A stretch of DNA of 64,000 bases from Deltaproteobacteria bacterium CSP1-8 (GTDB lineage: Bacteria > Desulfobacterota > Deferrimicrobia > Deferrimicrobiales > Deferrimicrobiaceae), in assembly GCA_001443455.1 (NCBI GenBank), contig LDXO01000003.1:65627-129626 (forward strand). The letters run 5' to 3'. Below are positions 39,361 to 48,423 of the stretch, in pieces; within the stretch, counting starts at the first letter, position 1, and each line of letters begins with the position of its first letter. The position numbers and the translations under genes are program-made. The notes beneath the pieces are model-generated. The model saw only the letters and a list, made by a program, of their open reading frames with translations, did no database searches and was not told the origin of the DNA.

Positions 39361-39898
39361 CCTCCTCCGCCAGCGAGTCGGCCAGGGAGGGGGAATAGCC
39401 GGTCCATCGCTTCGTGACCTTGCCGCTCCGGTCCAGGAGAAAGAGAACCGGGGTCTGGGTGACCCGGAACTGTTTCCGGAACGGTCCGGGAAGGGCCCAA
39501 AGGGTTGTCACCTCGAGGGGCGCCGCGCCGGGTTTTCCGGCCGTCGTTCCCGGGGCGGGGGCGGGATGGAGGGGGGGCGTTTCCCGGGTTCCTCCCCGCT
39601 CGTAGATCCGTTCGCGGTCGAACAGGATCCTGACCACGCGAACGGACCCCGGCGGGAACTTCCCCGCCGCAGCCCCGAGGGCCTCCCAGGCCTCGCGGCA
39701 CTGCGGACACCACGGGGAATCGAGGAAGACCAGACGGACAGGCTCGGGTGGGCCCGGGAGGATCGCCGTTTCGTTCCCGGTTTCGTCCACGAATACCGGC
39801 TTCTCCGCGGGAAAGGGGACGGAGCCGACGGAAATGCTTTTCGCCCCGCACCCGGCGGAAAGGGAAAGGGCCGCCGCGAGGACGAGGACATTCGCCAT
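39320..39898 (-). CDS. TlpA-like thioredoxin-fold lipoprotein
   Basis: 192 residues from the ATG at 39898. The signal ends in the lipobox LSAGC, so it is a lipoprotein. The redox motif is WCPQC in 'FLDSPWCPQCREAW'. A 30-residue insert rich in Pro/Gly/Ala follows the second strand, and 'TQTPVLFLLDRSGKV' gives the cis-proline end of the fold. It is probably a periplasmic reductase or thiol exchanger. It runs convergent to rodA, overlapping it by 41 bases. Confidence 0.82.
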   Translation of the reverse strand: MANVLVLAAALSLSAGCGAKSISVGSVPFPAEKPVFVDETGNETAILPGPPEPVRLVFLDSPWCPQCREAWEALGAAAGKFPPGSVRVVRILFDRERIYERGGTRETPPLHPAPAPGTTAGKPGAAPLEVTTLWALPGPFRKQFRVTQTPVLFLLDRSGKVTKRWTGYSPSLADSLAEEVRRRTDSPPAAEK

Positions 39899-39938
39899 GC
39901 GCCTTCTTCCCCGCCGCGGGAAACGTCTTCCGGTCACA

Positions 39939-40265
39939 TCAAAGGTTTTTCTGGATCAACTGGACGATGTTGTTCTTGGGGTTGACTCCCACCATCTGAC
40001 CCTTGATCTGCCCTTCCTTGAACAGGATGAGGGTAGGGATTCCGCGGACGCCGAACTGGGAGGCGATGTCCGGGCTGTCGTCCACGTTCAGCTTGGCCAC
40101 CCGCACCTTCCCCTCGAACTCCTTCGCCAACTCCTCGAGAATGGGCGCGATGACCCGGCACGGGCCGCACCAGGGAGCCCAGAAGTCGACCAGCACCGGG
40201 GTGGGGCCGGCTTCCACCGTCGTCTTGAAGTTGCCGCTGTTGAGCTCCACTATGTTTCCGGCCAT
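39939..40265 (-). CDS. trxA: Thioredoxin
   Basis: 108 residues, exact thioredoxin size. The active site is 'FWAPWCGPCR', and the cis-proline is in 'GIPTLILFKEGQ'. It reduces cytoplasmic disulfides using thioredoxin reductase, which is not encoded here. It lies 40 bases upstream of the TlpA-like gene, on the same strand. Confidence 0.97.
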   Translation of the reverse strand: MAGNIVELNSGNFKTTVEAGPTPVLVDFWAPWCGPCRVIAPILEELAKEFEGKVRVAKLNVDDSPDIASQFGVRGIPTLILFKEGQIKGQMVGVNPKNNIVQLIQKNL

Positions 40266-40367
40266 CGTTTCCTCCCTGCCCGCCCTGTTTTTCCGCCGCC
40301 ATGCCGGGCGAACGCCGGCCGGCGAGAGGGACTCCCCTCGGCCTCCAGGCCGGGCCGCCAGGGTTGA

Positions 40368-40757
40368 TTACCTTCCCCGTTTCGCGAGCTCCTTCTTCAC
40401 GCAGAGGTCCATCACCACGGGGATGCCCGCCTCGGCGAGGCTCTTTCGGGCATGCTCGTTCACGACGCCCTCCTGCATCCAGAAATATTTTGCGCCGATC
40501 CGGATCGCCTCCTCGGCGATTGCAGGTACCTGATCCGATTTCCGGAAAACGTCGACCAGGTCGACCCCGCCCGGAATCTCCGTCAGGGATCCGTATGCTT
40601 TCTCCCCCAGCGCCTCGCGGATCGTCGGGTTTACCGGAATGACCCGGTACCCTCTTTCCCGGAGGTAGTGCGCCACGACGTGGCTCGGACGGTTTGGCTT
40701 GTCCGAAAGCCCCACGACGGCGACGGTTTTCGCCCCGTCCAGGATCCGGTCGATCAC
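40368..40757 (-). CDS. CoA-binding Rossmann protein (YccU family)
   Basis: 129 residues. One CoA_binding_2 domain: 'KTVAVVGLSDKPNRPSHVVAHYL', 'GYRVIPVNP', 'DLVDVFRKSDQVPAIAEEAI' and 'WMQEGVVNE', with the lone Cys near the end ('MDLCVKKE'). Members bind coenzyme A, and their cellular role is unclear. It probably shares a transcript with trxA. Start is a GTG in a region without a strong ribosome site. Confidence 0.85.
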   Translation of the reverse strand: MIDRILDGAKTVAVVGLSDKPNRPSHVVAHYLRERGYRVIPVNPTIREALGEKAYGSLTEIPGGVDLVDVFRKSDQVPAIAEEAIRIGAKYFWMQEGVVNEHARKSLAEAGIPVVMDLCVKKELAKRGR

Positions 40758-40849
40758 GTCGTCCAGAGAAAGTCCCTTTCGGAATTTTTTAGATGCGATT
40801 CATGCTACCCCGGTTCTTTCCGAAAAGGAAGGTGCGGGTCACCGGTTCC

Positions 40850-40878
40850 TTGACACTCTCGGAAAAAAGAGATTCAAT
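40850..40878 (+). promoter_or_regulatory. Sigma-70-like promoter for the sedoheptulose-phosphate isomerase gene
   Basis: A perfect TTGACA at 40850-40855, a 17-base spacer and TTCAAT at 40873-40878, 30 bases before the TTG start. Confidence 0.6.
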
Positions 40879-40908
40879 TTTCCTCTACCATTCCGGAGGG
40901 GATCCCAA

Positions 40909-41490
40909 TTGAAGGAAGCGATCGCGAAGATGCTGAAAGAGGGGGCGGACCTGCGCCTCCAGATGATCGAGACGATGACCGGCGACATCCTGGAGGCGGC
41001 GAAGACGATCGCGGATACCTTCAAGGCGGGAAGGAAGGTTCTTCTCTTCGGCAACGGGGGGAGCGCCGCCGATTGCCAGCACATCGCGGCCGAGTTCATG
41101 AACCGGTTCCTGATCGAACGGCCGCCCCTGCCGGCGATCGCTCTCACCACGGACACCTCCATTCTCACCAGCATCTCGAACGATTACGCATTCGACGATG
41201 TCTTCAGCAAACAGATCAAGGCCCTCGGGAAGAAGGGGGACATCGCGTTCGGGATCAGCACGAGCGGAAGCTCCCCCAACGTGCTCAAGGCGTTCCGGGT
41301 GGCGAAGAAGCAGGGGATGGTCACGATCGCCCTCGTGGGGGAGGGGGGGAAAGCGGCCTCGCTCGCGGATATCGCCCTTTGCGTCCCCTCCAAGAGCACC
41401 CCGCGGATCCAGGAGGCGCACGTGGTGGTGGGACACATCCTGTGCGAGCTCACGGACACCCTCCTGTTCCGCGAGGCCGGGAAGCGATGA
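40909..41490 (+). CDS. gmhA: Sedoheptulose 7-phosphate isomerase (GmhA)
   Basis: 193 residues. A SIS-domain enzyme of heptose synthesis for lipopolysaccharide: 'VLLFGNGGSAADCQHIAAEF', 'FGISTSGSSPNVLKA' and 'QEAHVVVGHILCEL' carry the sugar-phosphate and zinc-site residues. The TTG at 40909 with GGAGGGG six bases upstream is the best start; the frame upstream runs through the promoter. A GHMP sugar kinase (43300) may act in the same pathway. No gmhB or nucleotidyltransferase is present here. Confidence 0.92.
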   Translation: MKEAIAKMLKEGADLRLQMIETMTGDILEAAKTIADTFKAGRKVLLFGNGGSAADCQHIAAEFMNRFLIERPPLPAIALTTDTSILTSISNDYAFDDVFSKQIKALGKKGDIAFGISTSGSSPNVLKAFRVAKKQGMVTIALVGEGGKAASLADIALCVPSKSTPRIQEAHVVVGHILCELTDTLLFREAGKR

Positions 41491-42422
41491 GGGAGCTCGA
41501 CCTCTCCCGGCTCCGGCGCACCTCCCTCCACTCCCGGAAAAGCAAGGTCTCGTTCCGGGGATTCGCGTCCCCCGTCCGGAAGGGGATGTCCTTCGGCGAG
41601 TTCCTCGCGGGGCTCCCCGATTATCTGGCGGCGAAGGATTTCCGCGCGGTGGTGGACGCGGTGGTCCGGGCCAGGCGGCGGGGCGCGCCCGTCCTGCTCG
41701 GAATCGGAGCCCATTTCATCAAGGTGGGACTTTCCCCCCTTCTGCTCCAGGGGCTGTCGGAACGGATCTTCGACGGGGTGGCGATGAACGGCGCGGGGGT
41801 GATCCACGACGTGGAGCTCGCCCTGGCGGGAAAGACGTCGGAAGACGTGGATTCGCTGCTGGCGGACGGCTCCTTCGGGATGGCCCGGGAGACGGCCCGG
41901 TTCATCCACTCGGCACTGGCGTCCGGCGTGGGGGAGGGCCTGGGCTTCGGGGCGGCTGTCGGGAAGGCCCTTGCGGCATCACGCGCTCCCCACCGGGATC
42001 GCTCCCTTCTTGCCGGGGCGTGGAAGCGGGGGGTTCCGGTGACCGTCCACGTCTGCATCGGCGCGGACATCATCCACATGCACCCCGAGGCGGACGGCGC
42101 GGCGACGGGGGAGGCGTCGCTTCGGGATTTCCGCTCCTTCTGCGGACTGGTCGCCCGCCTCCAGGGGGGAGTCTATCTCAACGTCGGCTCGGCCGTGGTC
42201 CTCCCGGAGGTCTTCCTCAAGGCCGTGTCGGTCGCCCGGAACCTCGGGAAGCCCCTTTCGAGAATCACCACCGTGAACATGGATTTCCTGCGGCTGTACC
42301 GCCCGGATGTCAACGTCGTTTCGCGGCCCACCCGGGGCGGCGGGAAAGGGTTCCACCTGATCGGGCCGCACGAGATCCTCTTTCCCCTCCTCATGGCCGC
42401 CGTGACGGAAAGGATCGGGTGA
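41487..42422 (+). CDS. Conserved protein of unknown function, DHS-like Rossmann candidate
   Basis: 311 residues. I do not recognise a characterised family. Glycine-rich turns 'GIGAHFIKVGLSP' and 'MNGAGVIHDVELALAGKTSEDV', plus 'GADIIHMHPEADG' and 'NVGSAVVLPEVFLKA', look like a nucleotide-binding enzyme, perhaps related to the deoxyhypusine-synthase-like NAD-binding superfamily. That assignment is from pattern only. It starts in the gmhA stop (ATGA), so it is coupled to sedoheptulose isomerase and may act on a related sugar phosphate or nucleotide. Confidence 0.7.
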   Translation: MRELDLSRLRRTSLHSRKSKVSFRGFASPVRKGMSFGEFLAGLPDYLAAKDFRAVVDAVVRARRRGAPVLLGIGAHFIKVGLSPLLLQGLSERIFDGVAMNGAGVIHDVELALAGKTSEDVDSLLADGSFGMARETARFIHSALASGVGEGLGFGAAVGKALAASRAPHRDRSLLAGAWKRGVPVTVHVCIGADIIHMHPEADGAATGEASLRDFRSFCGLVARLQGGVYLNVGSAVVLPEVFLKAVSVARNLGKPLSRITTVNMDFLRLYRPDVNVVSRPTRGGGKGFHLIGPHEILFPLLMAAVTERIG

Positions 42423-42437
42423 TCCTCCCCCCTCACG

Positions 42438-43139
42438 TCACAGCAAAATCTCTTCCCCCGGGCTGAGGACGACCACCCGCGTCCCCGGAGCGGTCTTTTT
42501 CACCTCCGCGACGAAACGGTCCGCGTTCGGTTCGAGGATCGGGAACGTCCCGAAGTGCATCGGGATGACCGTCTTCGCTTTCAGCAGGGCGGCCGCCTTC
42601 GCCGCCTGGCGGTAGTCCATCGTGAAGACCGACCCGATCGGCAGGAGCGCCACGTCGACGGAATGGAGTTCGCCGATGAGCGCCATGCCGGCGAAGATGC
42701 CCGTATCCCCCGAGTGGTAGACGGTAAGCCCGGAAGGGGTCTGGATGACGTACCCCACGGGCGCGCCGAGCGTGCAGGAGTGCCTCGCCTCCGTCATCGT
42801 GAAGGAGAAGCCGTTGAGGACCACGGTTCCGCCCACGTTCATTCCGATCCCGCCGTGCAGGAGCTGGGACTCGGGAACGCCCTTCGCTTTCAGATCGCCG
42901 ATCAGCTCGAAGATCCCGATCACGAGGGCCCCGGTCTGGCGGGCGAGCGCGGCGGCGTCGGCCGCGTGGTCGAAGTGGTCGTGCGTGAGGAGCAGAAACT
43001 CCGCCTTCCTCACTTCCTCCGGCCCGGAGGGCGCGGTCGGGTTCCCCTGGAACCACGGGTCGATCAGGATGGTCTTGCCGGAGGGGTCCTGGAGGGAAAA
43101 GCCGGAATGGCCGAACCAGCGGATCTTGACGGGCGGCAT
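42438..43139 (-). CDS. UPF0173-type metallo-beta-lactamase-fold hydrolase
   Basis: 233 residues. The metal site motif is THDHFDHAAD, with further histidine ligands in 'EARHSCTLGAPV' and 'VIPMHFGTF', and Asp in 'YHSGDTG'. The fold hydrolyses phosphodiesters or similar bonds, but the substrate in this family is not known. It is convergent with the gene upstream. ATG at 43139. Confidence 0.88.
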   Translation of the reverse strand: MPPVKIRWFGHSGFSLQDPSGKTILIDPWFQGNPTAPSGPEEVRKAEFLLLTHDHFDHAADAAALARQTGALVIGIFELIGDLKAKGVPESQLLHGGIGMNVGGTVVLNGFSFTMTEARHSCTLGAPVGYVIQTPSGLTVYHSGDTGIFAGMALIGELHSVDVALLPIGSVFTMDYRQAAKAAALLKAKTVIPMHFGTFPILEPNADRFVAEVKKTAPGTRVVVLSPGEEILL

Positions 43140-43299
43140 CTGGAACCTCCTGTCCGACGGTGTGCAAATGGGTCGTCCTTTCCTACAATTTTATACAGGG
43201 TGCCCCGGCGGCCCGTAAAGGGAGAAATGACGCCTTTCTCTTCCCCCCCCCCCGTGTTAGAAAAAATCATAAACGTTACGTCGCAATGAGAGGCGTGGG

Positions 43300-44355
43300 A
43301 TGGCGGAACCGAAACGCCCGGGTGGAGCGCCTCTGGTCCGGGTGGTGGTGCCCAACCGGGTCGACATCGCGGGGGGAACCCTCGACATCTTTCCCCTCTA
43401 TCTTCTCGTCCCGGGCTCGATGACCGTCAATGCGGCGATCGACGTGGCGAGCGTCGTCTCGATCCACCCCGTCCGGGGCGCCGTACGCCTCGTTGCCGAA
43501 AACCTCTCTCGCCGGTCGGAAGCCCCGGACACGCACGGTTTCCCGGTGCGAGGGGGGTTCGGCTTGGTCGCCGCGGCCCTGCGGTGCTTCCCGCCCCGCA
43601 GCGGGATCGAGCTTCGGTTCCGCAACGAGGCGCCCATTGGCTCCGGGATCGGGGCGTCCTCCGCCCTACTCGTCGCCACGGTGCTGGCGATGAGCCGCCT
43701 TCTCGGGATGCGGAAAAGCTGGAGGGAGACGGCGCGGGAGGCGATGGAGATCGAGGCCGCCCACCTCCGGAACCTCACCGGTTCCCAGGACCACATCGCC
43801 GCGCTGCGCGGAGGGATCCAGGGGATCCGGTACCTGCCGGGGCGGCCGGAGCCGGAGAGAATCGGGCCGGGAAGCCCGGTCGGCCGCACGTTCGCCGCGC
43901 ACGGCTTCCTGGCGGGAACGGGGAAGTCCCACTTCTCCGCGGGGCTCAACTGGCGGATGATCCGGGGGGCGATCGACGGGAATCCCGAGGTGCTCCGGAA
44001 GTTCCGGGGGATCGCGGATGCCGCGCGGGATGCGTGGGAGGCCGTCTCCGCGGGGGAGATCGGCCGGGTCGGCCGGGCCATGGCGAGCGAGTGGGCGATC
44101 CGCAGGACGATCGCGCGGGGCATCTCCACGAAGGAGGTGGACGACGTGTTCTCCTCCCCCGGATTCCGGAGGCGGGTGGCGGGGGCGAAGCTCTGCGGCG
44201 CGGGAGGGGGAGGGATGGTGTTCGGGTTGCTTCGGGAGCCGGGGGACCGGGAAGCGGTGGAGTCGTTCCTCAAGGGCCGGGGCATCTCTCCGCTTCCGTT
44301 CCGGGTCTCCGCGGGCCCGCAAATCCTGTGCTCGGGAGAAATCGGTGTCCGCTGA
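43300..44355 (+). CDS. GHMP-family sugar kinase (heptose 7-phosphate kinase-like)
   Basis: 351 residues. The substrate loop 'PNRVDIAGGTLD', ATP loop 'PIGSGIGASSALL' and C-terminal 'GAGGGGMVFGLL' are all intact. The opening is close to HddA, the kinase that turns heptose 7-phosphate into the 1,7-bisphosphate for GDP-heptose. The gmhA gene three genes earlier fits that, but galactokinase-like roles are possible. It overlaps the FAD enzyme gene by 11 bases. Confidence 0.8.
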   Translation: MAEPKRPGGAPLVRVVVPNRVDIAGGTLDIFPLYLLVPGSMTVNAAIDVASVVSIHPVRGAVRLVAENLSRRSEAPDTHGFPVRGGFGLVAAALRCFPPRSGIELRFRNEAPIGSGIGASSALLVATVLAMSRLLGMRKSWRETAREAMEIEAAHLRNLTGSQDHIAALRGGIQGIRYLPGRPEPERIGPGSPVGRTFAAHGFLAGTGKSHFSAGLNWRMIRGAIDGNPEVLRKFRGIADAARDAWEAVSAGEIGRVGRAMASEWAIRRTIARGISTKEVDDVFSSPGFRRRVAGAKLCGAGGGGMVFGLLREPGDREAVESFLKGRGISPLPFRVSAGPQILCSGEIGVR

Positions 44356-45721
44356 ACCTGCTTCCGTCTGGGATGTCGTCATCGTGGGGGCAGGGCCCGC
44401 CGGTCTTTTCGCCGCCAGGGCGCTGGCCGGGAAGCTGCGCGTTCTCGTCCTGGAGGAGAAGGGCCGCACCGGCGGGGCCGGGGCGATGACCGACGGCAAG
44501 CTGAACCTCTCCCCCCACATCGGTCTCGACCTGACGGAGCTCGGATTGTCGGAAACGGAGGCCGGAGAGAAGATCGCCGCGATCGACGAGGTGTTTCTCG
44601 AGCACGGGGCCGACCGCGCCCTCTACGGGGTCGACCAGGAGCGGATCAACTGGTGGCTGGACCGGGTATCCTGGGTCAGGCACAGGACGGCCAGGGGGGA
44701 CTGGGACATCACGCTCGTTCCCGCGAGACAGCGGCACATGGGGACCGACCTGGCTCACCGGGTCGTCGCCCGGATGACGGATTCGATCGCCGGGAAAGGG
44801 GTCGCCTTCTCGCTCCGCACGTGGGTGACCGACCTTGCGCTGCAGGACGACGGGACGTTCCTCCTGCGTACTGCGCGGGGCGAGTTCCGTTCCCGGTACG
44901 TGGTGGCGGCACCGGGCCGGGAAGGCGCCTACTGGTTCCGCGAGGTCGCACGCGGGATCGGAGCCCGGACGCAGTATGGCGCCATCGACATCGGCTGCCG
45001 GGTGGAGGTGGCCCAGCCGGTGTACGACGAGATCACGCAGGTTCTGTACGACCCCAAGTTCCTCTTCGTGACTCCCACCCACGGGGACCGCACCCGGACG
45101 TTCTGCACCAACCCCGGGGGAAGGGTCCGCGTGGAGATGAGGAACGGATACCGCCTGGTGAACGGTGACGCTCTGAAGAAGAAAAAGACGCCGAACACCA
45201 ATTTCGCGATTTTAAACACCGTCTCCATGACCGAACCGGTCCAGGACACGACGGAGATGGGCCGAAAGGTGATGGAGTTCGCCAACTTCTGGGGCGGTGG
45301 GGACAGCCTGGTCGTCCAGCGGTGGGGGGACCTGACCGAAGGGAGCCGATCCAAGGCGGAGACGTTCCACTCGGCCGCCCTTGGATACGACAAGATGACG
45401 CCGACCCTCCCCTTGGGGCCGGGGGTGACGCCTGGGGACATCTCCTACGCCTATCCCGGGCGGATCGTCGACAACCTGAGGGAGAGCCTGCTCCTTCTCT
45501 CGCGCGTCATCCCGGGGGTGGCGCACCCCTCCACGACGGTCTACGTTCCCGAGATCAAGTTCTACGATACGAAATACGCCACCGACCGCAACCTCGAAAC
45601 CAACGTCCCGAACCTTTTCGTGGCAGGGGACGGCGTGGGAAAGTCCCGGGGGATCGTCGGCGCCGCGCTCAACGGCATCCTCGCCGCGGAAGGGATCCTT
45701 CGGAAAGAGGGGAAGGGATAG
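44345..45721 (+). CDS. FAD-dependent dehydrogenase (COG2509-like)
   Basis: 458 residues. The N-terminal Rossmann motif is 'DVVIVGAGPAGLFAARAL', the C-terminal FAD site is 'NLFVAGDGVGKSRGIVGAA'. Between them are the COG2509 marks 'TRTFCTNPGGRV' and 'NTNFAILNTVSM'. These enzymes are widespread and uncharacterised. GTG at 44345, just before the stop of the GHMP kinase, is the sensible start; the frame upstream is in the kinase gene. Confidence 0.85.
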   Translation: MSAEPASVWDVVIVGAGPAGLFAARALAGKLRVLVLEEKGRTGGAGAMTDGKLNLSPHIGLDLTELGLSETEAGEKIAAIDEVFLEHGADRALYGVDQERINWWLDRVSWVRHRTARGDWDITLVPARQRHMGTDLAHRVVARMTDSIAGKGVAFSLRTWVTDLALQDDGTFLLRTARGEFRSRYVVAAPGREGAYWFREVARGIGARTQYGAIDIGCRVEVAQPVYDEITQVLYDPKFLFVTPTHGDRTRTFCTNPGGRVRVEMRNGYRLVNGDALKKKKTPNTNFAILNTVSMTEPVQDTTEMGRKVMEFANFWGGGDSLVVQRWGDLTEGSRSKAETFHSAALGYDKMTPTLPLGPGVTPGDISYAYPGRIVDNLRESLLLLSRVIPGVAHPSTTVYVPEIKFYDTKYATDRNLETNVPNLFVAGDGVGKSRGIVGAALNGILAAEGILRKEGKG

Positions 45722-45740
45722 GCCTTCCGGAAAACGGGGG

Positions 45741-46745
45741 TCATCCCCCGACGGTCAGCACGCCCGTTCCCTGGAGTTTGTCCGCCTTGAGCAGCTGGAG
45801 GGCCCGGTTGGCCTCCTCGAGGGGGAAGAGGGTGACCTTCGGCCGGATGGGGACCTCCGCGGCCTCCCGGAGCAGGTCCTCCCCGTCCTGCCGGGTATTG
45901 GCGGTCACGCTCCGGATATTTTTCTCGTAGAAGAGACACTCCTCGTACTTCATTGCCGGGACGTCGCTCATGTGAATGCCCGCGATCGACAGGGTCCCCC
46001 CTTTTTTTACGTGTTTCAGCGCGGTGGGAACCAGTTCCCCCGCCGGGGCGAACAGGATCGCCGAGTCGGCGGGCGCGGGCATCTCCTCCGGGTCCTCTCC
46101 CGCCCAGGACGCCCCCATCCGTTTTGCGAGTTCCCGGTGCTGCTCCCCCCGGGTGCACACGAACACCTCGCACCCCCGGTGGAGGGCAAGCTGGATCACG
46201 ATGTGGGCGGACGAGCCGAATCCGTAGATCGCCAGTTTCCCCCCCTGGGGCAGGTCGGCCCGCCGCAGGGCGCGGAACCCGATGATGCCGGCGCACAGGA
46301 GCGGGGCGGCTTCGGCGTCCCGGAAGGCGGAAGGCAGGGGATAGGCGAACGCCTCCAACACGACCGCGTGCTCGGCGAACCCGCCGTCGCGGTGATACCC
46401 CGTAAACAGCGGCCGGTCGCACAGGTTCTCCTTTCCCGCCGCGCAAAATTCGCATACCCCGCAGGTTCGCGCGAGCCACGCGATCCCCACGCGGGTCCCC
46501 CGCGGGAACCGGGTTGCCCCTGCGCCGACGGCGTCCACCGTGCCCACGACCTGGTGCCCCGGGATGACGGGCGTTCGGCGGGGAGGAAGATCTCCCTCGA
46601 TCACGTGCAGGTCCGTCCGGCAGATCCCGCAGGCGGACACCCTCACAAGGATCTCCCCCGGGCCGGGGGAAGGGTCCGGCAGGTCCGCCGGCATGAGGGG
46701 AGAGGTTTCGATCGGCCTTCTCTCCCGCAGCAGCATGGCTTTCAT
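45741..46745 (-). CDS. Zinc-dependent alcohol dehydrogenase
   Basis: 334 residues. Catalytic zinc ligands are in 'ACGICRTDLHV' and 'PGHQVVG', and four structural-zinc cysteines in 'CGVCEFCAAGKENLC'. The NAD site is 'LAIYGFGSSAHIV', a GxGxxA variant of the usual GxGxxG. It oxidises alcohols or reduces aldehydes. The ATG overlaps the stop of the AcuB-like gene (ATGA), so the two are cotranscribed with acuC. Confidence 0.9.
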   Translation of the reverse strand: MKAMLLRERRPIETSPLMPADLPDPSPGPGEILVRVSACGICRTDLHVIEGDLPPRRTPVIPGHQVVGTVDAVGAGATRFPRGTRVGIAWLARTCGVCEFCAAGKENLCDRPLFTGYHRDGGFAEHAVVLEAFAYPLPSAFRDAEAAPLLCAGIIGFRALRRADLPQGGKLAIYGFGSSAHIVIQLALHRGCEVFVCTRGEQHRELAKRMGASWAGEDPEEMPAPADSAILFAPAGELVPTALKHVKKGGTLSIAGIHMSDVPAMKYEECLFYEKNIRSVTANTRQDGEDLLREAAEVPIRPKVTLFPLEEANRALQLLKADKLQGTGVLTVGG

Positions 46746-47401
46746 TTCCGGAAGTCCTTCGGGTCGAGGATCTGGTACCCCGCCTCCTGAAGGGCCTTCC
46801 GGATCGGACCCACGTTGAGTGTCGCAAGCCGGAAAAAGACGGCTCGTTTGTCCGGCTCGGTGTGCCCGGTGGTCAGGATGCTCGTGATGTTCACGTGGAA
46901 GGTCTTGATGATCGTGACGATCCCGACGAGCGCCCCCGGGACGTCGGGGACCACGACTTCCAGGCGGCTGCTGATTTCCCCCACCCCCAGCGCCTCGATG
47001 AAGGCCTTGAGGATGTCCGTCCTCGTGATGATCCCGGCCACCCTGCCATTGTCGTCCACTACGGGGAGGGCGTTGATCCGGAAGTCGTGCAGCAGGACGA
47101 TCGCGTCCTCGAGCGAGTCGGTGACCGTGGCGGTGACGACCTTCCGGGTCATGACCTTCTCCACGGGGGTGTTCGCGAGCATCTCCTCCATCTCCTTTTC
47201 CGAAGCGTCGGGAAGGAGTCCCACCGGCAGCATCGCCTCCCGGATGTCCCGATCCGACAAAATGCCGGTCAGCTTGTTGTCCTCGCCGGTGACCGGGAGC
47301 TGGCGCACGTTGTGCCCGCGCATCAGGCGGCGTGCCTCCTGGAGGGAAGCGGACGGGGAGACGGTGGCGACGTTCCGCCTCATTCTTCGGGTGACAAACA
47401 T
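46742..47401 (-). CDS. acuB: AcuB-like protein: two CBS domains and an ACT domain
   Basis: 219 residues from the ATG at 47401. Two CBS repeats ('VTRRMRRNVATVSPSASLQEA', 'VMTRKVVTATVTDSLEDA') are followed by an ACT domain ('LEVVVPDVPGALVGIVTIIKTFHVN'). In Bacillus, AcuB lies with the deacetylase AcuC and acts in acetyl-CoA synthetase control. Here the AcuC-like gene is directly upstream on the same strand. A CBS domain would sense adenine nucleotides and ACT an amino acid or similar small molecule. A paralogue is at 58429. Confidence 0.85.
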   Translation of the reverse strand: MFVTRRMRRNVATVSPSASLQEARRLMRGHNVRQLPVTGEDNKLTGILSDRDIREAMLPVGLLPDASEKEMEEMLANTPVEKVMTRKVVTATVTDSLEDAIVLLHDFRINALPVVDDNGRVAGIITRTDILKAFIEALGVGEISSRLEVVVPDVPGALVGIVTIIKTFHVNITSILTTGHTEPDKRAVFFRLATLNVGPIRKALQEAGYQILDPKDFRK

Positions 47402-47427
47402 GCAGTCCTCCTGTGGTTCTCCCGGAG

Positions 47428-48378
47428 TCAGTCCTTCTGGAGTTCCCGGATGTGGATTTCCGTGCAACGCGTGAGGGACTCTCTCTCGTACCCCCCTTCG
47501 AGCAGGGAGACGATCTTCCCGCCGCAGAACCGGTTTGCCAGCTCGATGGTGAACCTTGACAGGAACCGGAACCCTTCTTCCGTGAGCTGGATGTCGGCCA
47601 GCGGGTCGTCGCGGTGCGCGTCGAACCCGGCGGACAGGATAAGAACCTCGGGGCGGAACCTTTCCGCCGCGGGGGCGACCAGCTGCTCGAACGCCAACCG
47701 GTACTCGTCGTCCCCCGCGCCGGGCGCCATCGGCGCGTTGAGGGTCGTCCCCACCCCGGCCCCTTTCCCCGTTTCCCACCGCCTCCCCGTCCCGGGGTAG
47801 AGGAAGGCGGGGTTCTCGTGGATGCTGAAGAAAAACACCGATGGATCCTCGTAAAAGATGCTCTGGGTGCCGTTGCCGTGGTGGACGTCCCAGTCGATGA
47901 TCATCACTTTCGAAACGCCGTGCCGTGCCTGGAGATACCGGGCGGTGATCGCCGCGTTGTTCAGGAGGCAGAACCCCATCCCCTCGGAACGGTCGGCGTG
48001 GTGCCCCGGGGGTCGGACCGCGCAGAACGCCCGGTCGGCCTTCCCGGTGGCGACGGCCTCGGCCCCCGCGATGGCTCCCGCCGCCGAAAGCAGGGCGATC
48101 GAGTAGGAGTTCTTGTTCAGGTAGGTGTCCCCGGAGTCGAGCGTGAGGTCCCCCCGGCGGCAGGCAAGTTCCAGCTTCCGGAGGTAGTCGGGGTCGTGAA
48201 CCCTAAGGATTTCCCCGTTGTCCGGGTAGTCCGGGTTCACCGGCACGAGCGTCCCGAGGAGGCCGACGCTCTCGAGGTGCTGGTTGATCGCGATCAGGCG
48301 GTCCGGCGATTCCGGGTGTTCGAACGGGGGGATGTGGAGCAGATAGTCCGGATGGTAGACATACGCGACGTTTTTCAT
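47428..48378 (-). CDS. acuC: AcuC-like histone-deacetylase-family enzyme
   Basis: 316 residues, class I deacetylase fold: 'RPPGHHADRSEGMGFCLLNN' and 'IIDWDVHHGNGTQ' supply the catalytic His pair and zinc ligands, with a further Asp in 'ILSAGFDAHRDDPL'. It should remove acetyl groups from lysine, for example on acyl-CoA synthetases, which would link it to the ligase at 53155 (inference). ATG at 48378; it diverges from the membrane protein gene. AcuB and the alcohol dehydrogenase follow. Confidence 0.88.
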   Translation of the reverse strand: MKNVAYVYHPDYLLHIPPFEHPESPDRLIAINQHLESVGLLGTLVPVNPDYPDNGEILRVHDPDYLRKLELACRRGDLTLDSGDTYLNKNSYSIALLSAAGAIAGAEAVATGKADRAFCAVRPPGHHADRSEGMGFCLLNNAAITARYLQARHGVSKVMIIDWDVHHGNGTQSIFYEDPSVFFFSIHENPAFLYPGTGRRWETGKGAGVGTTLNAPMAPGAGDDEYRLAFEQLVAPAAERFRPEVLILSAGFDAHRDDPLADIQLTEEGFRFLSRFTIELANRFCGGKIVSLLEGGYERESLTRCTEIHIRELQKD

Positions 48379-48423
48379 CGGGACCCCGGAGCATAATTTT
48401 AGCACATCGGATATATTGGTACC

